64,000 nucleotides of DNA from positions 373,053 to 437,052 of the forward strand of contig BCJX01000006.1 of the NCBI GenBank assembly GCA_001600415.1, written 5' to 3'. Position 1 is the stretch's first letter, and the number at the start of each line of letters is the position of its first letter. The notes beneath the pieces were generated by a model. It searched no databases. It was not told the DNA's origin and worked only from the letters and a program-made list of their open reading frames with translations. Below are positions 1 through 9,830 of the stretch, piece by piece. Both the position numbers and the translations under genes were made by a program. This DNA is from Pascua guehoae (Eukaryota > Basidiomycota > Tremellomycetes > Trichosporonales > Trichosporonaceae).

Positions 1-322
1 TCGGGCGCGCTCATCCGCGAGCTCGTCAACACCAACATCCGCGTCGCCGAGATCCTCCCGGGCATGGTTGAGACCGAGTTCTCGGTCGTGCGGTACCGCG
101 GTGACAAGGACCGGGCCACGAACGAGTACAAGGGTATCGACCCTCGTGAGTGTGCCAGTGTGTGCGGAGAAAACACGCTGCTGACCCACAGTCACTGGCG
201 AGGACGTCGCCGAGCAGATTGTCTGGGTCGCATCGCGCCCCCCGCACGTCCAGATTGCCGAGATTCTCATGTTCCCCACCAACCAGGCTAGCGCGACCGT
301 CAACTACCGCCGTCCTGAATAG
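1..322 (+). CDS. Short-chain dehydrogenase/reductase, C-terminal part (NADP-dependent, YMR226C/YdfG type)
   Basis: Only the 3' end lies in the window. Exons are 1-145 and 192-322, joined in frame across a 46-nt GTGAGT...CACAG intron. The first exon reads from a post-catalytic helix into PGMVETEF, the segment that in classical SDRs follows the Rossmann core and closes over the nicotinamide. VVRYRGD follows, and the second exon ends with a segment containing FPTNQA and then the stop. These motifs are typical of the fungal NADP-dependent 3-hydroxy acid / serine dehydrogenase group related to yeast YMR226C, which are soluble cytosolic enzymes oxidising small beta-hydroxy acids. The cofactor-binding glycine motif and the YxxxK catalytic pair lie upstream of the window, so substrate and full length cannot be judged. 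Confidence 0.85.
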
Positions 323-991
323 GTGATTGTTATGGCTGGGGGAATAGCTGTCGAACGTATTTGGCTGTGAAGAAATGAAAGAAATGAACAGTGCTAGGCG
401 GGAAGGTTGTTGTGCGAGACGTAGTAACTCAAACGGAATGAGGGAACAGGTAGTAGCAGTTCTGTCGGTGTCAGCGTCGTCATCGTGTTGTGTCGCGGTT
501 GTGGTTGTAGTGACAACTGTGGCGGGCATATTTGGCAATGCCTGCCGCTCATCTTCTCCAGCCTACTCCCCACACAGCAGTCACCTTGCCGCCGGTAGAA
601 GCCTCCCACCGTTGTAGCGAACCCATCCAAATGCTGGGGTCATGGACCACAGGGAACCGCCCGCCCCCGGCACATGTAAAGCCCACTGACCCACGGTATG
701 GCAGTTGCCACCCTGCGAGATGGACAACCGAGGATCTCGTCAGGCATCCATATTAGGAGCCGTCCATCACCTTGAATGAGAGTGATAGCGACGAGGGTAG
801 ACACGCAAAGTGATCGTAGTGTGTACAAGCATGATTCTGTGCAAAGAACGGAACAGAGAAGCCATAAGATAAATGGAACATGCGCTGCATGTGAAGAAAG
901 TAACGTTATGAAAATCGAGGCGGAGCTAGGTGCCAATACGGTCACTCGCCCCCAGGCTGTCAAAGGTCGCCAGGACCCTGTGCGAAGCCCC
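323..991. other. Intergenic, convergent 3' ends
   Basis: This stretch lies between the stop of the plus-strand SDR gene and the stop of the minus-strand CAP gene. Open frames here are short, overlap on both strands and show no recognisable protein. Apart from probable 3' untranslated sequence I see nothing in it. Confidence 0.6.
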
Positions 992-1975
992 TTACTTGGG
1001 GTCCTCAGACTCCTCCACGCCGATGAGTTCGCCGCCGAGCTGGGGGACATTCTCCGCCTGCTTCGTAACCAGGTTGACGGGAACGGTGCCGTTATAGATA
1101 CAGCTCATCATGTAGGCGTCGTTACCGGCGTCCACGTTTTGCGGGAGCTTGCCGGTCGAGTCGTTGGGGCATCGCGCGGCCCAGCCGCAGCCGACCTTGG
1201 TGTTGGCCTTCCAGACCATGGCGGTGAAGTGACCCGTGCCCAACTTGAACCCCGGGTTGTTGTAGTCGTAATGCTGGTACTCATTGGCCCATAACCTGAT
1301 GAGACCCACAAAGTTGGCACCCTCGCTACTAGAGGTCCATATCATCGAGAGGACGTCCGAGCCAAAGTGCTCCCACTGGCATGCCTTCATGTGGTCGGCG
1401 GCCTGCTGGGCGAGCTCGGGGTCCCACTCCATCGCGGGCGAGTCAAACTGGGCACGGTACTGGTTGTGGTAGTCGAGGGCCAGCTTGGAAAGCTTGGTCG
1501 TGCCAGCAATATCTTCCGGGGTCGAGCTCTCGGTCATCATAGTCTCGTCGCCCTCAAAGGGGAACACAGGGCCGTTCGCCGGGGTGCCGGACCCAGCGGG
1601 GATCTGGGCGGAGGTGGTCGTCTCGAAGATCTCGGTATTAACGATCTCGGTGCCGCCGACGGACGCCTCGGCGGCGAGCCCGGCCAAACCGGTCGGGCCT
1701 TCCGTGTCGCTCTGGGCAGGGGTACCGGTCTGGCCACCATCGCCCTCGGCGGTAGCGGAGACGGTAGCCGTGCCGGCCGAGGCGCCGCCCTTGCACGACT
1801 TGCGGCCCCCAGAGCCCGAGCCCTGCTGCTCGTCGACGTGAAAGTTGCCCCAGCCAATTTCGTTGGGCAGCATGTGGCCAAAGCGCTGGGGAGCGGGCTT
1901 GCGGGCCTCGAGCGGACCCGCGGTGGCCGGCACCGCGATGGAGGCGAGCGTCGCGAAGAGGAGAGCGCACTTCAT
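992..1975 (-). CDS. Secreted CAP-domain (SCP/PR-1-like, Pry-type) protein
   Basis: Single-exon gene of 327 residues. Residues 1-19 form a signal peptide (MK, then a hydrophobic stretch ending AVPATAG). Residues 20-155 are a Gly/Ala/Thr/Ser-rich linker of low complexity. The CAP domain spans about 160-300: HNQYR (170-174), CQWEHFG (199-205), GTGHFTAMVWKANTKVGCG (246-264) and a late YMMSCIYNGT segment. CAP proteins are extracellular or wall proteins; yeast Pry proteins bind sterols and fatty acids. An oddity is that the usual GEN(L/I) segment after EHxG, which supplies a glutamate of the conserved His/Glu tetrad, is replaced by SDVLSMIWTSSSEGAN, so metal binding may be altered. A TATA-like box lies about 160 nt upstream of the start, and a minisatellite sits beyond it. 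I am confident about the fold; the ligand is unknown. Confidence 0.88.
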   Translation of the reverse strand: MKCALLFATLASIAVPATAGPLEARKPAPQRFGHMLPNEIGWGNFHVDEQQGSGSGGRKSCKGGASAGTATVSATAEGDGGQTGTPAQSDTEGPTGLAGLAAEASVGGTEIVNTEIFETTTSAQIPAGSGTPANGPVFPFEGDETMMTESSTPEDIAGTTKLSKLALDYHNQYRAQFDSPAMEWDPELAQQAADHMKACQWEHFGSDVLSMIWTSSSEGANFVGLIRLWANEYQHYDYNNPGFKLGTGHFTAMVWKANTKVGCGWAARCPNDSTGKLPQNVDAGNDAYMMSCIYNGTVPVNLVTKQAENVPQLGGELIGVEESEDPK

Positions 1976-2136
1976 TGTTGTTGTAAAGTCGAAATACGGG
2001 TGGGCGAAGAAGATTAAAGCAAAGAGCGTGGGTGGTGGGAGAGAGCGGTGGGCAAGCGGTCAACGCTGCTAAGATATCAAGAGGTCGGAATAGATGGAGA
2101 CTTGAGAGATGGCAAAAGCGTACTCGCCAGGCTGGC

Positions 2137-2144
2137 TTTTTATA
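2137..2144 (-). promoter_or_regulatory. TATA-like box of the CAP-protein gene
   Basis: The minus strand reads TATAAAAA here, about 160 nt upstream of the CAP start codon (1975). It lies between the gene and the upstream tandem array. The position suits a core promoter with a long 5' untranslated region; this is inferred from sequence only. Confidence 0.45.
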
Positions 2145-2165
2145 CGCCAGAGGGCTTCACTGCTG

Positions 2166-2790
2166 GCCCGTTGTTAGCACGACACAGAGACCGGCGACTG
2201 AGTTGCCACTTTGGGGTTTTTGCAGCCCAGGCGCACCAGACTGTTGCAACTGATGCGGTATCCATCGTGTGCGTGTCCATGACAGACAGACGGGGACTGA
2301 GATGGCACTTCAGTTTGCAGCCCAGGCCGATCGCAAGACGGTTGCAACTGTTACGGTATCCATAGTGTGCGTTTCCACGACACACAGATGGGGACCGAGA
2401 TGCACTTCGAGGGTTTTGCAGCCCCCCGGATGTCCAGACGGTTGCAACTACTGCTGTGGTATCCATAATGTGCGTTTCCACGACAGACAGACGGGGACTG
2501 AGATGGCACTTCGATTGTCAGACGGTTGCAACTGCTCCGGTATCCATCGTGTGCGTTTCCACGACACACAGACGGGGACTGAGATGCATTTCGAGGGTTT
2601 TGCGGCCCAGGCGGATCTCCAGACGGTTGCAACTTCTGTGGTATCCATAGTGTGCGTTTCCACGGCAGACAGACGGGGACTTATATGGCACTTCGGGGGT
2701 TTTGCAGCCCAGGCGGATCGCCAGACTGCTGTAACTGTTGCAGTAGTATCCAAAGTGTGCATTTCCCCTGCATGGGCCCCTGTTGCTTCA
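2166..2790. repeat. Minisatellite, about 100-bp unit, 5-6 diverged copies
   Basis: The landmark GTTGCAAC...GTATCCAT...GTGTGCGT recurs with starts near 2243, 2341, 2441, 2525, 2626 and, degraded, 2728. The spacing is therefore 98, 100, 84, 101 and 102 bp; the third unit carries an internal deletion. Each unit also has a GACAGACAGACGGGGACTGA-like core and a GGGTTTTGCAGCCCAGGC-like end. A truncated copy starts the array near 2166. The unit length is not a multiple of three, and frames reading through it on both strands are by-products of the repeat. The array occupies the region upstream of the CAP gene. Confidence 0.85.
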
Positions 2791-3399
2791 GAATTGAGCC
2801 CGGTCAGTCGAGGTGCCAAGTACGCGACGTGGCGCTGTGAGTTGGGAGGTGAACTGGGAAGGCAGCAAAATCGTGCCGTAAGACCCCAAAGTAGGCGTTC
2901 CTGCATCCCTCGACCAGCGCGTCTTGTCTACGGACGCGAGACCCCACATCACCTCGTTTCAGCCTATCTCTCAATCAAGCATGTTTCGGCATCTCGTTGC
3001 TTTGCATTAAGCTCCGTCCACCACCCCGAAATACACCCCTGCAGAATTCGCGAACTCGATCAGATGGTGTGAAGGGGATGGGTCTGGCCCTGCTCGCCAC
3101 CATCACACCCTTCTGGTGCATCTGAATTTTCTCAATCAGCGAGCCTTTGCGGCGCGTTACATCACCATATGACTGCATCAACATGTGGCTGTAACAGGAA
3201 CATGGTGCGCTTGTACCTGCATCCAACGGTGTGTGATCCCGGTAAATCTCGTTCAGGTTTCATGAAACCGAATCGTGCAAAAGAAGAAACCTAACGTGCA
3301 AGAGAAGCTAAAGAAGAAGACAAAGAACTTGCACGGTGCTAGAGAAATTCACACATGCTGTACCCCAAACCTACACCGGCCCTCTCTTCTCAGGTATCC

Positions 3400-3400
<1 letters not shown>
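2791..3400. other. Intergenic, nothing recognised
   Basis: No convincing coding sequence on either strand between the minisatellite and the poly-C tract. Confidence 0.5.
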
Positions 3401-3476
<76 letters not shown>

Positions 3477-3516
3477 CCCCCCCCCCCAACACACACACAC
3501 TACACACACACACAAT
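3401..3516. repeat. Poly-C tract followed by CA dinucleotide repeat
   Basis: Positions 3401-3487 are cytosines interrupted only by an A at 3435 and a G at 3476. They are followed by alternating CA/AC runs to about 3516. Poly-proline or poly-glycine frames across it are artefacts of composition. The exact length is unreliable in a draft assembly. Confidence 0.9.
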
Positions 3517-4709
3517 ATTGCTGCATGGTTTGCCACATGGGTTTCACATGGTTTGTCTCGAGCAAGACCGCTGTACATAATAGATAATGGATGTCTTATC
3601 ATTATCATTGTTGATTGATGGCCATGCCGACGCCGATCAGCGATGAGTGTCGCGTATAGTTTTCTGGTTCTCTTGGCGTTCAGGATCGATCTCTTGAGGC
3701 CATTCCCTCTTATCCGTCTGGCAGAAAGAGTGGTTGCATTTTTGTGCCAGAGTACAGCTCAAGAACCGATGATGGCACGGCCATTTGACCGAACCGTGCT
3801 CCAACAGAACCACGTCAGAGCCACAAAATGAGCAGCTTGCACCTATGCGTGGGTCCACTCTTACAGGCAGTCAACATTACAGGCGTGAAGAAAACATGTA
3901 TGCATGGCCCAAGAAAACAAAAAATATATATACCAAGGGGGCCAGGCCCCCCCTCTCATGTCCCGGGCAATTTTCTATCTCCTCCGTACACACAAATGGC
4001 CAGTGCTAGGAATCGAACGCGCGGGCGGGAACGGGTAGGCGTCAGGGGCCCCTACCATTAAAGGATCAAGGAGGCCGAAGCGTAGCCCCAACACTATCCG
4101 TTCCCATTGAAAATATTGAAAGGTAGGATTCCTTTGACAATCAGAGTAGTGCGGTTTTTGACACCTCCATCTGGCTTTGGGGCGAGGGATGGTCGTCGGC
4201 TGGGCGGAGTTAGGCGGTTCTAAGCCAATTGACACTAGCGGTTAGCGCCAGGGGATTCACGTGGCGTAGTGATGATTTCGTCGTCCAGAGATTCCAACAG
4301 AGGTGACCGATGCGATGGTGAGGGCAGTTGTATGTGTTGATCAAGCTGGTGCTGAATACAGGCCGATGCAACCGCACATGCATCCCAGAGGTCAGATGTT
4401 TACAGAGCCAAACCTCATCTCATCGCTCTCACTATCCCCACAACCACAGAAGCAGCCGGACCTAAGTAACCCCGCACGGGGCCAACAGTGCAGGTGCAGA
4501 AACCCATCTGCGGACTTGGACTGACCCCTGTTGTGCGGAGCAATGTTGCTCCGGCAGAAGGGGTCAGCCACGCGTGACGCCACGGCGTCCGCCCATGCCG
4601 CCCACCGCCGTCCACCAATATGTACTGACCGGCCGACATCTCACACATCTCTCGTCGCTCCCATCCCCACACTCTACTTCGCCCCTCTAACATCTGAAGA
4701 ATCAACACG
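3517..4709. other. Intergenic region upstream of the coronin fusion gene
   Basis: About 1.2 kb without a convincing gene. It contains one tRNA-like sequence on the minus strand (about 3996-4075, listed under findings) and presumably the promoter of the gene starting at 4710. Confidence 0.5.
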
Positions 4710-7700
4710 ATGGCGCCCCGCTTTGGCGCAACCAAATTCCGGAATGCGGTGCCCGCGATCCCGCCGCGGGACCAGTGGTACCGCACGCACCTGCCGTCGG
4801 CGTCGGATGCGCCGGCCAACACGTCGAGCTTTAGCTCGGTGGTCAAGACGAACCGCGAGTGGGTGGTGACGCTGACGCCGAGCGGGGACGCGAGTGTGCG
4901 CGCGTACGCGAGCGTGGGCGAGCGCGAGGGCGAGGTGTGGAACGGACGGCTGGGGACGGTGCTGGACTGGGATCTGAGCCGGCTCGAGGACGGGGGTATG
5001 GTTGTCGCTGGCGGCGATGGGAGTGTGAGTATCCTGCGGGTGTGCGGTGTCGGGAGTCGGCCGTATCTGAGGTCGGAGCTAGAAACCTCGTGTATCAGCA
5101 AGTTCTAGGCTAGAATGACTTGCATGTCACGGCATGGGTCCGAGACACACGGGCACAAGACTGAACCGTGCTGATGCCAGATTGCATACTACACGGTATC
5201 CGGCGCGGCCGACGAGGTGCACCGCTTCAGCACGCCGGGCAAGATTACGAGCATTGCGCTGCACCCCACGACGGCGGGCATTGCGGCATCGTCGTCGCCC
5301 GAGACGCTCGCCGTGTGGGACGTGGCCGCGTCGACGGCGGCGCTCAAGCTGAGCTCGCCGGGCAACCAGGCGCTGTGGTCCGTGTCGTGGAGTGCGGACG
5401 GGCGCCTGCTGGGCGGCGTGAGCAAGAAGGGCGTGTGTGGGATCTGGGACCCGCGTGCAGGTGCGGACCCGGTGCAGAAGCGCGACCTCTCGACGATGCT
5501 GCAGGCACTCAAGCCGGTACGCGCGGCGTTTGTCGACTCTGACCTGTTTGTGACGTCCTTTTCCCGCTCGCGGGCACGGCAGTACTCGCTCCTTGCCGGC
5601 GACGGCCTGGGGACTCTGTTTACGGCGCAGGTGGACAACTCGCAGGGCCCGCTCATGCCCCTCGTCGACGCCGAGCGTCGCATCGTCTACGCCGCCGGAA
5701 GGGGCGACATGACTCTCCGCCAGATCGAGCTCCAGGGCCCCCAGGGGTATCAGGAAATGACGCACCCCCTCCCTTCCCCGCTCACGAGCGGCTCGCTCGC
5801 GGCCGCACACTGGTCGACACTCCCCGTCATGCAGGCCCAGATTGCCTCCATCATCGTGCCCACCACAGACAAGGACGGCGAGACCCTCCTCCCCGTCGCA
5901 GTCAAGGTGCCCCGTCGCTTCCTCATCGACTACCACGCCGATCTCTACCCCGACGTCACTGGCTCAGTGCCCGAGCAGGATGCCGCGGATTGGCTCCAGG
6001 GCGAAGATCGGCGACCACTCCTGGCCAGTATTGACCCGGGGCGCAGGGGTGAGTGGGAGCGCGCGGTCGCGGGCGGCAAGGAAAAGTGGGCCGGCAAGGT
6101 CGGTGGTGGTTCCAAGGCTCCGCCGAGCGAAACGCCCGCCGAGGCGACGCCGCCCCCTGCCGTAGAGCGTTCAGCGTCTGCACCTGCATCGGCGCCGGCA
6201 GACCTCAAATCGCTGGCGTCTGCTGCCCCACCCCCAGAGCGCACCGCCACGCCCATGGCCGCACCACAGCAGCCTCCGCCACCTACCATTCCCCCTGCCG
6301 CCGCCTCTGTCACCGAACCCAAGCCCGGTCTCCCACCCCTCGAGGACGGAGAAGACTACACGAGCACATCCTACAAGGTCCGCCAGATTGGCAAGCACAT
6401 TCTCGCCTGTCGCGAGGAGCAAAAGCAAGTGGACAAGGGTCCTCTCATGGTCGGTCTCCAGGGCCCGCAGGGGTGTGGAAAGACGACTCTATGTGATGCG
6501 CTTCTCGCCTATCTCCGTGACAAGGGGCAGCGTGTCGGTGTGCTCTCGCTTGATGGTGAGTTGGATCGGGGCGAGCTGTCGCCAAAAAGGATGGTGTCTA
6601 CCCGCTTCGATTGTTGGCGCTATCAACAATATAGTCAAGTGGCGAGAACCGCAGATAACAACAACGCAGAGAGTAACTGACACCAGACCTGTACCGCACA
6701 CACGACGGCCTCGTCCAAGTCGCCAAGGACCACCCGTCCAACGGCATGCTCTCCGGGCGCGGTCTCCCGGGCACGCACGACGTTGAGCTCGCGACCTCGG
6801 TCCTCTCGGCGGTCTCTGACATCAACGTCAGCGGCGGCTCTGTCGAGCTACCCGTGTTCGACAAGAGCCTGTGCGGTGGTGCCGGCGACCGGAGCACCGA
6901 AACCGTCACCGTGACCGGCCCACTCGACGTCTTTGTCCTTGAGGGCTGGTCGATGGGCTTTGGCGCACTCTCGCCTGCCGAGCTCGAGCGGCGCTATGCT
7001 GCAAAGGACGGCAAATACTTCCCACGCCACAGCCTCGAATCTCTGTCCGAAGTCAACGACTATCTCGCCGCATTCGCACGCGACGTCTACCCTCCCTTCA
7101 GCGCAATGGTCCAGGTCGAGCCGACAAGCAATGAGCACGTGTTTGCATGGCGCCTCGAGCAGGAGCACTCGATGAAGGCCAAGAATGGCGGCAAGGGCAT
7201 GACGGACGACCAGGTGCATGCGTTCATCGAGCGGTACATGCCCGCATACGAGCTGTGGGCCGCGGGCGTCGACGACCCCAAGGCCCCATGGAGCGGAAAT
7301 GTCCTGCGGCTCAAGTATGGTGAGCACCGTGAGGTGCTGGGCATTGAGACGCCGAGTGGGGGTGCAAATGTTCCGACGAGTAACGGCAAGGCGGAGGGTC
7401 GGGACGCACCAGCCCCGAAGACGTCAACTCCAGAGGCGAAGCCTGTGGCCGCGGCTGCCTCGTCTCCTTCTCGCTCTTCCCCTGCGCGTACTGCCTCACC
7501 TCCTTCCCGTTCGTCCCCAGCTCGTGCCGTCTCAGCTACTGCCACCCGCACTCCCGCAGCTTCGACTCCACCCTCGGCGACCGCTACACCCTCTGCGCCA
7601 GCTGCAACTGCTGCCACTCCCTCGTCTCCCTTCCACCCCACCTGGTCGCGCAAGTACATTTCCGGCAAGTCGCCGCTCAACCCGACCTACTTTGAGATCC

Positions 7701-9208
7701 CGCCCGTCGAGACTCTGCACCAGGACAGCCTGATCCTGCACGTGACGCCGCACCACCTGCTGTTCCCGATCCAGGGCCCCGGCGGCCGGGTGTGCGTCCA
7801 CCCCCGCGAGCGCAAGGGGCGCATGCCCGGCGGCGGGGTGGGATACCTCAGTGCCGGCGTCGGTGTGGCCGACTTTGCGGCAGACCCGTTCAGCGACGCG
7901 GTCGTGCTCGCGGGCGACGACGGTGTGCTGCGTCTCTGGCACGTGGCTGCGGCGGGGATCGAGGGACCCGGGCCCGAGCCAGAGGTGGTGATGCGTGGCG
8001 AGCGCGTGGATAAGATTGTGCAGATTGCGTTCCACCCGACAGCCGAGGGGCTGCTGGTGGCTGTGTCAAACGAGTACGGGAGCGCGAGTCTGCGGTTCTT
8101 TGATACCCACAAGGGCGAGGAGGTCAAGCGTATCGAGCTCGGTGCTCGTAGTGTGAGTTAAACTGAAAATGGGGACAAGGTGTAGACACTGACTGGACCC
8201 AGGTGCACAACTTTGCCATCTCGCCCGCTGGCGACCGCATTGCGGTGACTGCCAAGGACGGGCGCGTGCTCGTCGTCGACCCGCGCACGGGCACGACGGT
8301 CGAGGGCAAGGTGAACACGTCCCCGCGCGCCCTCCAGCTGGCATGGGTGGACGGCTCGCACGTCGTCTCGCTCGGCTTTGGCCGCGGCTCGGTGCGCAAG
8401 GTAGCCCTGTACGCCGTCGACGACACGGTCCACACGATCGCCGACGCGACCCTCGACGTGTCCCCCGCCGTCCTCTTCCCTGTCTTCGACCCCGACACGG
8501 CCATCCTCTACGTCTGGGGTAAGGGTGAGCGCGCCATCCACGCTTACCACGTGTCGCCCACCCCACCAGCCAACGAAGAGGCCCTCGCCAAGCTGCCCAG
8601 CTTTTCGCACCCGAGCGGCGCACCCCAGCTCGCCGTCGCGTTTGACCCCAAGACATCGCTCAACGTCAAGAACGTAGAGGTCGCGCGCGCCCTGCGGCTC
8701 ACCGCCCGCACTGTCGAAGAGGTGACGTTTACGATCCCCCGCAACCGCAAAGAGTTTTTCCAGGACGACATTTATGTGCCCACGCGCGAGGGTGCGGCGA
8801 CAACCGCGGCCCGCTGGCTCGACGGCGACGACGGCGTGACCAAGACGAGGGACCTGAGGCCAGAGGGCATGATGCCGCGTGAGTAGGTTGTGATTTCAGG
8901 GGACAAGGCAGAAACTGGCCACTACGCACTGTGTCCACTGCCAACCGTGGTACGACTCCCCCTCGCCCCTCCCCCCCCCGCCCCCCCCTTTCCCTTCACT
9001 ACCCCACGACTAACGCACAGTCTCCCAAGCGCCCGCCATTGTCTCGACGCGCAAAAAGTTTGTGCCCGCCGCCAAGGTCATGTCGGAAGAGGAACAAAAG
9101 CAGGCCGCCATGGACCGCCTGTTTGCAAAGGCCCAGCTGGACGACAGCAGCAGCGACGAGGAAGAGGTCGTCAGGGGCGTGGCGCCTCCAGATGATGATT
9201 GGGACTAG
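4710..9208 (+). CDS. Tandem coronin (coronin-7/POD-1 type) with an embedded D-glycerate 3-kinase domain
   Basis: Exons 4710-5024, 5181-6555, 6687-8152, 8203-8878 and 9021-9208 give 1339 residues with all phases closing. Residues 1 to about 385 are a first coronin unit (N-terminal KFRN...IPPRDQW, then WD40 blades). Residues 390-490 are a Pro/Ala-rich linker. Residues about 500-770 are a Tda10/GLYK-type kinase: P-loop GPQGCGKTT (K539), SLDDLY, GRGLPGTHD, EGWSMGF (649-655), VNDYL, WRLEQEH and RYMPAYEL. A second Ala/Ser/Pro linker follows, then a second coronin unit (about 880-1275) and an acidic tail ending DDDWD, as in coronin-7 proteins where the acidic end contacts actin or Arp2/3. The family would act on actin or Golgi traffic; the kinase family phosphorylates D-glycerate. 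The fusion is encoded within exons 2 and 3, not only at exon joins. Whether the kinase is active is inferred from intact motifs. Confidence 0.9.
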
Positions 9209-9830
9209 GGGGTAGTCAAATGGGAGTGGGTAGGGGTGGGTGTGGAGACCCCGTCGGGGACTGGGAAGGGGCAGTTGGTCATGGAGCGTGAGCAGCGTGT
9301 GGCCTGGGCGTCACGGTTGAATAATGGTGGAAAAGCACTGCCACAGAAGGTAAACTACATTAGAAACGGCTCTCATCTAGTTGACCATGCCACAAGCTCG
9401 GAACATGAATGCAAGTACTCGTACATCCCTGCAGTCTACGTGGTCTTACGCTGTCTATGGTACATCCAAGAGGGCGGGGTTGGTCCGCCAGGGGTCGGGT
9501 CAATGGTTGGGCAAGTGGAGATGGAGCTGGGTCGATTGAAGGGAGAGAGGGCGACGGTGGAGGTCAGTCGGGGGCGGGATTGGTGGGACCTGTGGTGCAG
9601 TGCGTGCGAGAGTGTTGTGGGACTGGGACGGAATAGGATGGAAATGGTAGCGAATCGTAGAGTGGGAGCGATAGGGAATGGGATGGGTGGAGAGGTTGAG
9701 AGTGGATCGAATGGGATGGGGAGGGAATGGGTTGGGCATGTCGGTAGGTGGAGCGATGCGCAGAGGGACGGTGTTGGCGCGCCATGTTGGCATGCACCCA
9801 CCCCACATCGGCGATGACTACACAGCCACA
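9209..9830. other. Intergenic between convergent genes
   Basis: G-rich sequence between the stop of the coronin fusion gene and the stop of the Mor2-type gene. It has many GGGATGGG-like runs. No coding sequence was recognised; 3' untranslated regions of both genes are expected here. Confidence 0.55.

Noticed and set aside
2269..3072. 267-codon plus-strand frame and the overlapping minus-strand frame
   Set aside because: Both run through the 100-bp minisatellite. The unit is not a multiple of three, and the translated 'repeats' differ between units.
3275..3618. Poly-proline and poly-glycine frames
   Set aside because: Translation of a homopolymer; no gene context.
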